Source: Vandiemenella viatica (lineage: Eukaryota; Arthropoda; Insecta; Orthoptera; Morabidae). From it: 64,000 nt of DNA. The stretch is taken from contig CM061921.1 in NCBI GenBank assembly GCA_031002005.1, positions 125,952,597 to 126,016,596 on the forward strand, given 5' to 3'. Position numbers and translations under genes: made by a program. This document shows positions 44,960 to 55,340 of the stretch, piece by piece. Each line of letters opens with the position of its first letter. Position 1 is the first letter of the stretch. Under the pieces are notes generated by a model. That model was not told the origin of the DNA and did no database searches. It saw only the letters and a list, made by a program, of their open reading frames with translations.

Positions 44960-46980
44960 ATGGCTGACAGTCAAAATTTTCAAGCATTTTTAGAATACGT
45001 TACAGCTCAATTAAGTACTGATTTTAACTCACAATTTTCTGAATTTAGAAATGAGTTGAAGCAAGGTAGTAAGTTTTCTGAAATTAATGGTAAATTTTCT
45101 GTCTTGAATCTCGATCGTTAATTTACTGAAATCAATACTCAAAGAGTAGATGAGCTGAGACAGGAGGTGTCCAGAATGTTGCAACAACAGAAACAATTTA
45201 TGACCCGGGCACACAGAACGCGACAAGCCACAATGACGCGCGATTCTGTGTTGTGGCGTGATGGCGCTAGAGTTATATTAAACAGTTTTGAATTATGACG
45301 GTCACACACAAAGTGATCCGTCGTCCCGATGCAGTCTCTGCTGCAGCAACAAGCGACACAGTTGTACAATATTACAGAATTGTCGCGTGATACAGTGACA
45401 TGGCTGATGATGAAAAATTGATTGAGAAAGTGCGGGAGTATAATTTTTTTTTATATGACACCAGTCACAGTGACTATAAAAAATAATTTTTCATATTGAA
45501 AATTGTTTTTTTGTGTTAGTTTCATACTTTTTGTTTGTTTGTTTACATTGAAATTATTTGAAATAAACAATATTTCTATTTGAGCCTATCTTTATTTTGA
45601 TTATAAAATAAATTGCCAGTAATAAATTTTATTTTTTTAATGTGACTATTTCACTTTGTGGTGACAACGCATGATTTTTGGGTTATTTCCTAATGTTGAC
45701 TGCCACCTAAACGACCCAGCTGCCTCCAAGGGGGGCCTTCGGGAAGTGACACATTTTAAATTGCTTAGAGGTCAGGCCCCCGCATCCACTAGGGGTTTGG
45801 GCATTGTCATTGGGTGTTTTTTTTAAAGAATATATGTTAAATGAACAAAATTTACTTCATACAAATGGCTAATCTTTCTCTTGTACCAATTGCTTTTCTC
45901 CATTTATAGTTGATTTTAACAGGTTGTGTAATTTTTCGAAACTTTCTCGAGACATACAAAAATATGTAAAAACACTATTCCAGTTCCCGGCAAAGGTGGT
46001 GGTATTCACCGAGGCATTTTCTCTGTTCATTGATGTCGTCAACCCTTTTTTTATGCTTAGTGCAAACAAAAGAGGCAGAGTCTCCTCATCACCTGAAATG
46101 TTTTATAGGAATTTACTAACACTAGAAAACTTGTTACAGTCTAAAGAATGAAATAAAGAGGTACAGATCTCTTCGCGATAGAGGTTGTCACTAGACTGGC
46201 TTTTATCGCTATAAAGTTGTCGCGTCCTGTGTGATGTACCAAAATCACATGTCGCCACGATGAGAGAACGATCTGTTGCTACACTTGCTTGTCGTGTTCT
46301 TTGTGCCCAAGCCTTTATACGTGGATTGGAATATAGTGTAAATCAGTTGGAGAAAATGGTGGTTTTGCTCCAAGTTCAAGCAAGTTGAAGTGTTGTTCCA
46401 GTAACTGGTAATCAAGTGGTCAGTGTTGATATAAAGGAAGAATTTGACTATTATAATGACACTGGGGAACTCCATCCATTAGAATTTTTTGATAATTTTG
46501 AGAGGTCAGAGTATTTTAAAATGCTACCAGGCAATAGAAAAATTGTACTTGTATGTAAGCACTTAGTCGTACGCCAGAACGTGGGGATACAGACAGATTA
46601 GGCAGTTAAATGATTTATAAGTTGTTTAAAGAAAATTTTCTTAAACATTTTTCATGAATTAGTAGGCAAATTTATGAGAAGAGAGAATTGATGACTGGTA
46701 GACCCTATAGCCCTGGTAGGGAGACCCAATATCAATTTTTTCACAAATTTTGGATCTGATGCAAGTACATATGGGGAAAAAAGAATTCACAGATTTAATT
46801 GGAGCTAGGCAACCTTCTCAAAGCTGTAATTTAATACATACTATGGAGGTGATTAATATAGAAAGGGTATCAGAAGTCTTACAATGCCTGGGAATCATAC
46901 ACTGATCAATATTACAATCATGACTGTTGGAGGGGGAGCAGAAGTCCTCCAATGAGAGGTCATATGTCAAGAGATTCTGG
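44960..46980 (+). pseudogene. gag-like gene of the LTR element, interrupted
   Basis: ATG at 44960 begins MADSQNFQAFLEYVTAQLST, then a Gln/Glu-rich, coiled-coil-like segment. A TAA interrupts at 45119-45121. The frame runs into a Harbinger element (45201-46314). Beyond it the frame resumes with IRGLEYSVNQLE and, after another stop, EEFDYYNDTGELHPLEFFDN followed by FERSEYFKML, a gag-like helical segment. An Arg/Tyr-rich C-terminus (PPMRGHMSRDSGEAYGYRRD) ends near 46980. No CCHC zinc knuckle is visible. The family (Gypsy or other) is not certain. Confidence 0.6.
45201..46314. mobile_element. PIF/Harbinger transposon relic inside gag
   Basis: The ends match as inverted repeats: gggcacacagaacgcgacaag at 45207-45227 and the inverse of 46288-46308 (three mismatches). 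TTA occurs on both sides (45198-45200 and 46315-46317), the usual 3-bp target. Inside, the + strand from ATG at 45400 encodes the start of a MADF/Myb-like protein (DEKLIEKVREYNF then LYDTSHSDYK). The minus strand at 46069-45869 encodes a Harbinger-transposase N-terminal segment (FTYFCMSRESFEKLHNLL). Divergent transposase and DNA-binding partner genes are characteristic of this superfamily. Both are truncated. Confidence 0.82.
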
Positions 46981-47337
46981 GGAAGCATATGGATATAGAA
47001 GAGATAGAATAGTGATGAAGTGGAGCAAAACCGACAGCGAGAAAAGGAAATATAAAATAGGGGACACCGAAGATAACCTCTGTGTCAGACCCCACAGTAG
47101 AAGGAAAGAATGTGGGCCCAGGTACTAATTATCATAAGGTAAATGAAATTTTTATGAACAGTTCACAAGATGATAATATCAGTTCAATCTTAATATAGAT
47201 TCAGATAGAAGTAAGTCAAGTGTAAATGTTCCTGAGGATGCATTTGGCTCTGATAGGATTAATGAGATGGTTTAAGAGATAGAAGTCATTCCTAATGAAG
47301 ACCAAGTAGTTGATTTGAGTGTAAATGAAGTAAGTAA

Positions 47338-47582
47338 ACCGAGCGTGGTGGTGTAACGGCTAGCGTTCTGGCCTCGCATTCAGAAGGACAGCGGTTCGAA
47401 TCCCCGTCCGAGCATCCAGATTTTGGTTTTCCATTGTTTCCCAAATCACTCCAGGCAAATGTCGGGATGCTTCCTTCAAAAGGCCATGGCCGAATTCCTT
47501 CCCATTCCTTGCCCCCCATCCCTTCCCGTCTCTAAAGACCTCACTGTTGAGAGACGTTAAGCAGTTTAAAAAAAAAAAAAAT
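47338..47582 (+). mobile_element. SINE family 1, full-length copy
   Basis: It has an intact head ccgagcgtggtggtgtaacg, box B ggttcgaatcccc, the full body and the 'cactgttgagagacgttaag' 3' end with an A-rich tail. It inserted into the LTR element's internal region. Box A and B are both intact. Confidence 0.93.
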
Positions 47583-47825
47583 AAAATAAGTAATTTCTGA
47601 TAGTAGTGTATGTGTAGTAGAATCTTTAGAATTTCATGAAGTATTAACTCCTAATTTGTTGTTAATGAATGTTATGAGTTAAATGTTTCTCAAGTAAGTA
47701 ATGATGACAGTATACCTATATCAAATGAATTTGATATAGCGAATAATCTTATTGTGGTAAACACCATAATGGAGGGAGGAGTAAGTGATGTTCATGATAA
47801 CTAGGTACATTTTTGCTGACGGCAA

Positions 47826-47990
47826 TACTGTATAAAAACTTCTCGAGTTTTAAGCCGCGTCAAAGTTGAATCATCTGGCGACGTTAACATCAGTGTGATG
47901 TTAAGCGGGGATTGACAATGAATATGGTGCCATCTTCTGTAGCATCGCCAGACAATTCAACTTTGACATGGCTTGAAACCTGAGATGTTT
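47826..47990. repeat. Foldback repeat with ~42-bp arms
   Basis: The left arm ctcgagttttaagccgcgtc and following gttgaatcatctggcgacg pair with the inverse of the right arm ending near 47985. The unpaired centre is about 65 bases and contains ggtgccatcttctg, a phrase also found in the foldback repeats at 2 kb and 41 kb. Arm identity is moderate. Confidence 0.75.
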
Positions 47991-49459
47991 TTCTACGATT
48001 TTCATTATCATGGTGTAGTAATTGGACAGTTAATTAATAATGTTAATGATGTAAAGTTTGGTGATAGGGTAAAGCAATATGGTGACCACCAGAGTACCAT
48101 CTCACCCTTTTCAGTAGATAGTTTGGTTATAAAACACAATGGTGGGTTCATAATTCACTCTACAGTTTATCAGAAACTAGTGGGCTACAATATGGCATTG
48201 TTTGGACTATGTTTGCTTGTATTGGTGGGGAGAAGATTTGTAAAGGGGCCAAAATTGACGAGTTTCTTAAATATTTTGAAGATGAGGGGGATACTTTGGT
48301 GTCAATAGTAGATTAATATGAGGAGGAGAGTCGCGAGGTAAGATGTTTGTTAAGTGAAACAAGTGAAAGTAAAACGACCCCCTTTTCGAAAATTGACCTA
48401 GGTGACACAATGTTTAGTTCTCTATTTGATGTAGGTGATATAGTATTGATGTGACAACTGAAAAAAAAAAAAAAAAAAAAGATAATTACTTGACGGATGA
48501 TGTCTGTTTGTCAAACGTTAGTAATCACAGATTTAAATTGTTGTTCAGGTATAGGTCATGATTAGTTAGTGGATAGTGAATTTGAAAGTAATGATACTGC
48601 TTCAAGTAATGTATGTGTAACTGATGATGAAGCTATGAGTAGTGAGGTAGTTAGTAATTACTTTGAGAGTGATTGTGTTAATTCAAAAGCAGATTGTGAC
48701 AGGAAAGATATTTCTATGAGTGTGACTAATGTTCTTGAATATTACATGAATACTAGCACTAATTTGAATAGTGTGTTAGTGCAGATTATGTGAGTTTTCA
48801 AAAGTATTTTGACAGCGTTCAGTCTGCTGGGGTTAGTGACCTCATAGCTGAATATGATAGCTTAAGATCAGTGGGCAACAATAAGGCAGTCACCTTACAC
48901 CAGCTTAGTTGTGTTAAAGCTGATGTATTCTGTACTAATAATGATGCCCATGCTGTTGGAAGTAATGAGAAACTGAATTGCAGTAGTTAAGATTGTAAAT
49001 CTGTGTTGGTTAATTCAGCAAGCTCGCAGTGTAGTGATTAAAATACGTGAAAACAAAACGGTGTGATCTGTCAGCTATTCTGTTGATATGCGAATGTTAG
49101 CTATTCTGTATCTTTCAGTGGATTATAAACCTCTATAGATATAAAATATAGTGCCAGATATATATGTAAAAGTAGAGGGAAACTGGATGGTTCAGAAAAA
49201 AAAGGAATTTATACAGTTATGGGTTTCCTGGAAAATTCAGACTAAAAAGTGTAATTAAATAATTAATTAAGAAAATGAAGTGATTAATCCTGGAGTCAAT
49301 AGTTTTTTTGAATATATTATTTTTTGTTTTAGTATGTGAGTTTTGAAATATGGACAGACTGTAAACATCATTTTAAAGACCATTACTATTTGGGGAATTA
49401 TGGGAATATTCAGTCGTTGAGCTATTAGCAGTTGGCAATCATTGCCATACTGAGCACGG

Positions 49460-50100
49460 TTGACCAGTGACCAGCCAGTAATCTGCATGCTTGTAGTCAG
49501 CACCTTAGAGTGCAGTCCCCTTCATAATTGCAGGTCAGCCGATGCGGCTTGGGCAGTACAAGCGATCAAGTAGTGTCTTAACTGTCGGGCAGTCGTCAAG
49601 AGAAGTCGAGTATAGCCACGTATTAGGAGCCTGCCACCCTCCCATTCATCTCCCATCCGGGGCGACCATCTGCCTAACAATTAACTATTACAGTTTACAC
49701 TAAGATATGCACTAACTACCGTATGAGGCCTTATATCAATTGGTGACAGTTGGAATCCACTTTGCAGCACGTTATCAACTGTATTATTCAGTCTTCGAGG
49801 CCAATAAACTGGTTCAATTGGAAGTCTCACCTTCCTTCATGTAGTAAGAACTTAAATCAGTTTCTAACCTTCGGCCTGTGGCTGTCAATCCACAGTGGTG
49901 TCTAGCATTAGCCCAAGCACCCCAACGGTAAGGTTCTAGTGGAACTTCTGGAAGAATAGAAGAGACACTTTGAGCATAACTGGAATTCCCAAGGGTTAGT
50001 TGGTCGGCACACATATCCACACACGCCCACTAGACTCGGCCAATCAGCCCCTGACAAGACATTAAATAGAATGATTGGTTGTATATTTTGATTCAATTGA
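49460..50100. other. GC-richer unclassified block within the LTR element
   Basis: Base composition differs from the AT-rich flanks. It contains gtcagccgatgcggcttgg, an AATAAA at about 49802, and a Pro-rich minus-strand frame with no known motif. It could be an LTR or leader of another retroelement, but I cannot define its ends. Confidence 0.3.
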
Positions 50101-50612
50101 TGTAGTAAGATCGTTCGACCTGGAGGAGACTGCTCAAGTTCTTTCTGAAATCATGACTTTAAGAGGCCGCATCAGAAAATGATTGAACTGGCTGATAATG
50201 ATGTAGCAGGGATTTTAATTGATTAGCTATGATTTGTGTGTGTTAACCTTTTGTGTTCTAATCACTTAAATAATTTCATGATGGATTCACCCAATTTTAA
50301 TTATGTAAAATCACATGAATCCTGGGGAGGTATTTTAGCAGCCCCCGGACTCGGCCTTTTATAAATTTTAATCTTGGGATTATGTGTAGAGGGATGGAGG
50401 TTGCTTAATTGTGGGTTTGTACATTTGTCACATAAATAAATATTAGTTGTATGGAAGGATTCTCTGTAAATGATGCGTAATATGATAAAAAACATTATTA
50501 TGTATGAAGTTTAAATTGAAAGCTTGCAATTATGAATTTTAATATAAGCCATGGTGTTTTGAGGATGATTTTCAGCTATTTGGAGTGGTTTATGTTGTCA
50601 TTTTATGTTTAA

Positions 50613-50920
50613 AGGCATATAAACAGAATTAACTTAAAAGTGTTTCTTAATGATTGTGAGTGATTTTGTACAAGTTCTAATTTTTTTTTATGAATTTAAA
50701 TGTCAATGTAATTGGTAGCACTTGGTAAACGTCTGTCGGCACTCTTTATTGTATTCTGCATGTGTGTTTGGCACATGCCTAAGCTCACGGCAAGGACAAG
50801 TAGTGATTATCAGAAATTGTAGTTCATGTCTTCAGTCATATTTATTGTAATACATATACATTTATTTTAATACATATACATTTTTAAAATTGGACTCTGC
50901 TTCTAACTAGATACACAATT
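50613..50920. other. No recognised feature
   Basis: AT-rich spacer between the LTR element and the virus-like block, with a short tandem phrase (attttaatacatataca, twice near 50848-50882). Confidence 0.4.
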
Positions 50921-51145
50921 TTAACAAGAATCCTCTATTTCCAGATTAATCCTTTCTTCAATGTCTTTTTTCCTCATGTCATCAGTAGTAATTGCCACAC
51001 CATGATCACTCCTTTCATTTACTGTTGTTGCCACAGTAGCACGAGAATTGAAAGAAATCGTATCATAATAAAATTTAGCACTATCAACATCCCCCTTTGA
51101 ATACAATTCATTACTGTTATCATGCTGCTGGCTCTACATCTGTCT
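50921..51145 (-). pseudogene. Short minus-strand frame next to the virus-derived block, unknown
   Basis: An open frame without a recognised domain, containing FYYDTISFNS and TTDDMRKKDIEERINLEIED. Composition is coding-like (polar, charged). It directly adjoins the inverted repeat and densovirus-like capsid relic, and could be another piece of the same virus-derived insertion or of a retroelement. I cannot assign it. Confidence 0.3.
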
Positions 51146-51484
51146 GTTATTTGATAGAAATGTAATTTTTATGTAGAATTATTAATAGCATAAAATGATT
51201 CTGCCGGGTTTCCTATAGAAATATGGCCGCAAGTATTTTCAATTAAATTTTTAACAAAAAATATTTAAAAAATTCTGTCACTTGTTGTTTAAATAAATTA
51301 TAAAGTTTGGGTTGTCTAAGTAAAAGTGGCCAAAAATAGGCGTTGTTAGTTGTTAAAGTCAGCACACCACACTGTCTGTCAGAGACAGATATTTATATTG
51401 GATTGGCAACCTGGTAGAATCATATTCTGCTACTAATAATTATACATAAAAATTGAATTTCAATCAAATAACAGATGGATGTAG
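51133..51484. repeat. Inverted repeat at the 3' end of the virus-derived gene
   Basis: Arms 51133-51213 and 51405-51484 are inverse copies at roughly 80-85% identity, separated by about 190 bases. Each arm reads tctacatc, tctgttatttgat, aatttttatgta and atgattct in order. The right arm includes the end of the capsid-like frame, so the arrangement looks like an inverted duplication of the capsid 3' end. Near 51372-51390 the spacer contains a short hairpin (tctgtcagagacaga). Confidence 0.75.
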
Positions 51485-52800
51485 AAATCGTGCAACTGGA
51501 TCTTGGACTAAGTGATCTAATGTTTGAACTATGGTGTTATACATTTCAACAGAAAATGTAATTTCAGTTACAGTTCTATCTTTAAAATCATATTGGCATT
51601 AATATAACTACTTACATCAGTGGGTGCATTATTTGCTACAGGATTAATTCCTAGAGTAAATGAAGACATTAATTTTACATTTGTTTGCTTATTAAGTTCA
51701 CCAATATTATGAGATTTTTCAATTGCTTGTTGGTAACTCAAAGAATTTAAATGAAGAGCGAATGGTTTGATTCCATTATCGATTACTACGTTAAGTTTCT
51801 TATTGTATGATGAACTATAGCGAACAGGAAGAGAAATACTAATAATAGTCTATTCAAGTACAAGCCCATCTGTGTGCATGTTTCCTACTTTTAATAACTC
51901 CAGTTTGTGGTTCATATTTAATTTTTACATTTCCATGTACAGCTTTTGCAGCAACACCTTGTTTGTAAAGTTTTATAAATATGGAACTTCATAGGTTTCA
52001 TTGCTAGAAAACAAATTGCAATTGTCTTTAAATTTGCCGGCAGGTATTACAAGTGAATCACATATTAGCCAATTTAAACAACTAGGGAAATTATTCGTGG
52101 CTGAGGAACCCCACATAACTTTATCTAAACTACTACTTCCACTTATTTTACCGAATACTATCAGGTTAGTACACTTGTTACAGTAATTGGTTCATGTGCA
52201 ATTGCTAAATTAGCACCTTTATTGTAAATTAACATAGGTACATGACTTACACTAGCACTTGCATTTAAAGTACTACCAGTTTGAAAACTAGCTTCTAATC
52301 CAATTGGAGTTAATGTTATCACAATTTTTTGACAAAACAATTATAAGGTAATGCACTTAATTGAGCTCTACTTAAAAACTGATTTAAATTATCATCATAA
52401 ATTGAAGTAAATGAAGTAATAACATTTTGCAATTTTTTTTTTGACGGACCAACAATATCAAACCACTTGTAAGCATAACCCCAAACAACGAATGTATGAA
52501 TATGGCTAATAACCACTGAGTTTTGCTTAATTTGTCTTACTGCCTGCCACAGAACAAACCGAAATGATGTTTTAGATTCTTCACTGCCACTAGAAGAGTG
52601 TAAACTAGTGTTGGGTTGGGTTAACTGAGCCATTGGTGTCAGTTCTGTATTCATTTCTTCCTAAGCTGGCATAGGTGGAATGTCAACACTGCATTCTTGA
52701 TATACATTATCGGAGAAATCTGAAGCACGTGATGTACTAGGTTGAGGTTGATTTGATGAATCAGTTTTCAAGTATTTCCTTCTTCAAAAAATATTTATTG
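51474..52800 (-). pseudogene. Endogenous densovirus-like capsid (VP) gene relic
   Basis: The minus strand from 52654 to 52319 is an open frame whose HTFVVWGYAYKW segment and the stretch after it resemble the N-terminal part of the jelly-roll capsid domain of densoviruses (insect Parvoviridae; Denso_VP4 family). Capsid-like sequence continues in other frames to the stop at about 51474, giving a total near the usual length of the small VP. Breaks seen: a frameshift at a six-base homopolymer at about 52326, an in-frame stop at about 52165, and further frame changes around 51960 and 51840. A Ser/Pro-rich segment precedes it up to about 52760. No phospholipase A2 motif or NS1 helicase was seen. 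Clearly non-functional. Assignment is from remembered family features and needs a profile search. Confidence 0.65.
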
Positions 52801-54776
52801 CTGTCACCGAGTTTTTAACATGAAATCTAAACTATCTCCTTTTGGTTTACATAATTATTGAGATCTCTTCTTTTTTATTAATTTCACAAATAGCAGACAA
52901 AGGTAACTGTTTCTTTAAATGATGTTGATCCATATTTAAATCTTTAGGAATTTCTAGCAGCTTATATATTCTAGTGAAGGTCTCTAACTAATTCGTTGCC
53001 AAACGCCACAGCTTATTGCTTTCTAGTGCATGTGCTTCAATATATGGAGAGGTCAGCCAGTTGGCACTTGGTCAGTGGGTTGTGGTGTCTTCTAGGGTAC
53101 AAATCTGCGAGTGTGGAAACTTGATTTCAAATCTGACATTTGTTTTTATATTGCAGAACATTCTTTATAAGTTTGCTCCCACTGATGTTGTGGTATTACA
53201 CTGTATAATATCAAATTTGCCAAACTGTGCAAATATCTGCATGTTGTGAGTGCTTATTGTATTTAAATTTAAAAAAAAATATGCCAGAACATGTGAATCG
53301 TGGAAAATAAAAAGTAAATATCGTATGTATTAACATTATTTGCCAATTCGGTCTTAATATTTGTAAATTTTAACAATGCCTGTGCTTCCTCTATCTCACC
53401 TAATATTAACTCATTTTTGTTTTCAGGCATGAGTGTACCCTAGCAGAAACAAGTGTTCCGTGAAAATCTCTCCTGCTACATCCATATAAATATATACCGA
53501 TTATTTTGTAATATATAGAGAAATAGGATTGCGATTATGAAACTAAATTTTTGTACATTGAATGTTGCTTAATAGTGACAAAACCATTAAAGAATTATGT
53601 ATGAAAAATAAATTACTTCAAATTTATCCATTTTCTTATGATTACCATATATAAATCTTCTGTTTTCATGTTAGTAATATTTATTTACAGAATAATATCC
53701 TTTACTATAAATTTACCTTAAAACCAAAACCAACTAAAAAAATGCATATGTCATCAGTGGATATAAACCATTTGTAAGTATTCCAGATTTACTTCAAAAC
53801 ATAATACTAATAGAAAGTTAATTTCAGTGTCTGAAATTAAGGAAAATAGTTCAAATATTGAGTTAAAAAAAAAGCCATCCCCATTAGTCTAAATTGTTTC
53901 TAATTTCTCTTGTTGTCCAAAGTAGAGGGTGTAAGTCTTCACTGTTTTGTTTACATCTTTTGCAATATGCTCTGATAGTATGGGTTGGCCTGGCTTCTTG
54001 ACATTTCCATGTTCTGCATTTGCAGAACCATCTTTATTACTCTCTGTTGTACGCTGTCATCCTCTATGGAAAGCCCTTCTATTTTCTCTGTATAATTATC
54101 AACAAAGTTATATCCCTTGATTCTTACTGATATATTGTACAAACTTTTGCTGAAAAGATTTTATTTTTCTTTTACATTTTATTTTTGCTATCTGTTAAGT
54201 ATACTGAAATGATTAATATACTCATATTTTATATAATTTCTTCTCTTTAAACGATGTCTTCAGCCATCCTCATTTATGAGTGTTTTCTGTATTAGCATTC
54301 TGTATTCAGTCTTGGTACAAGTCAGCTGTAAGGAAAGATTGCTCTTGTGTCATACCTTTTTCTCTGTTATAATTTTTACAATAAGGTTACGGAAGTGCCC
54401 ATTAATTCTCCAACTGAACAATTTAATGATATTCATCCTGCATCTTATTCATTCTAGCTGGCTGCACTCTACATAATTCACTTTTAAACATTGATGACCA
54501 AGATATTTTCCTTAGTTTTAAAACAAGTTAGCAGGATCCTAAAAGCTTATGAACATGGTCACTAGAAGATTTGCCTCTAAATTGATATTATTCTTATTAA
54601 AGTGAAACGGTAAATAAAAGTCTCAGAAAATGTATTACACAGACAAGTTTTTTAATTAGCATGTTGTCAAATCCAACACCAGACAATAGATACTCAGCAG
54701 ACTTTAATTCATTAAAGCTCCAGGTTCCCGTTGGAAAACTAATGCAGTTCACAATGATTTTGGCAACAGTCCCAAA
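52801..54776. other. No recognised feature
   Basis: AT-rich DNA. The first 200 bases might be further upstream sequence of the virus-derived block. No transposon ends, SINE heads or conserved motifs are visible in the remainder. Confidence 0.35.
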
Positions 54777-55016
54777 CCGAGTGTGGTAGTTGAGCGGTTA
54801 ACGCTCTGGCCTCGCATTTGGGAGTACGCCGGTTCGAATCCCCGTCCTGGCATCCAGATCTGTGTTTTCCATGGTTTCTCCAAATCACTCCAGGCAAATG
54901 CCGGGATGCTTCCTTCTAAAAAAATGGCCATGGTTGAATTCCTTCCCGTTCATTGTCCCAAGTCACATCCCGCCTCTAATGACGTCAACAAGGCATAAAG
55001 CCATAAGTAAAAAAAA
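54777..55016 (+). mobile_element. SINE family 1, full-length copy, gaggcataaa subtype
   Basis: Head ccgagtgtggtagttgagcg with box A tagttgagcgg and box B ggttcgaatcccc, full body, and 3' end caacaaggcataaagccata with A-tail. The head is full length but the 3' end differs from the 42-47 kb copies. Confidence 0.92.
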
Positions 55017-55151
55017 ATGTTTTATTTTTTAAAATTTCCACAATACAACTCACATAGTCATTGATACAGTATATCTGATACATGACGTAAACTGAAGTTC
55101 AGCTTCACTTGGCATGAATCTAAATGAAGCAATCATAGAATGTATTCATAT

Positions 55152-55340
55152 ACTGGCCTGACATTTGATAGGATGCAAGTTCAAATCCCCATACAGACAT
55201 TTGGATTTCAGTTTTCCATTGTTTCTCATAATCATTCCAGGTGAATATCAGTATGGTTCCTTTGTAACTACTTCCATTTCTTACCCCGGTCCTTTCCCAT
55301 CTCTAATGATCTTCACATCAACGAGGCATAAAGATTATTT
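55152..55340 (+). mobile_element. SINE family 1, old copy
   Basis: It starts in the head (tactggcctgacatttgata), with a mutated box B agttcaaatcccc, a diverged body and a 3' end tcaacgaggcataaag. It lies about 140 bp downstream of the previous SINE. Confidence 0.78.

Larger units (their letters stand above)
43931..50612 (+). mobile_element. Degenerate gag-only LTR retrotransposon
   Basis: Two similar blocks in direct orientation, 44034-44338 and 50316-50612, are interpreted as its LTRs. They share cagcccc-ggattc-gccttt, ttaatctt, gattctctgtaaatgatg, cttgcaattatgaattt and ggagtggtttatgttgtcat, at roughly three quarters identity. The outer LTR borders are uncertain. Between them lies a broken gag-like gene (44960-46980), then about 2 kb of degenerate Ser/Asp-rich frames (47.1-49.0 kb). 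I saw no protease, RT or integrase motif, so it is gag-only or heavily deleted. It carries a Harbinger element, a SINE and a foldback. Confidence 0.65.

Noticed and set aside
53951..54142. Minus-strand 63-codon frame with charged composition
   Set aside because: No motif, no conserved neighbour and no splice sites; likely chance in AT-rich DNA.
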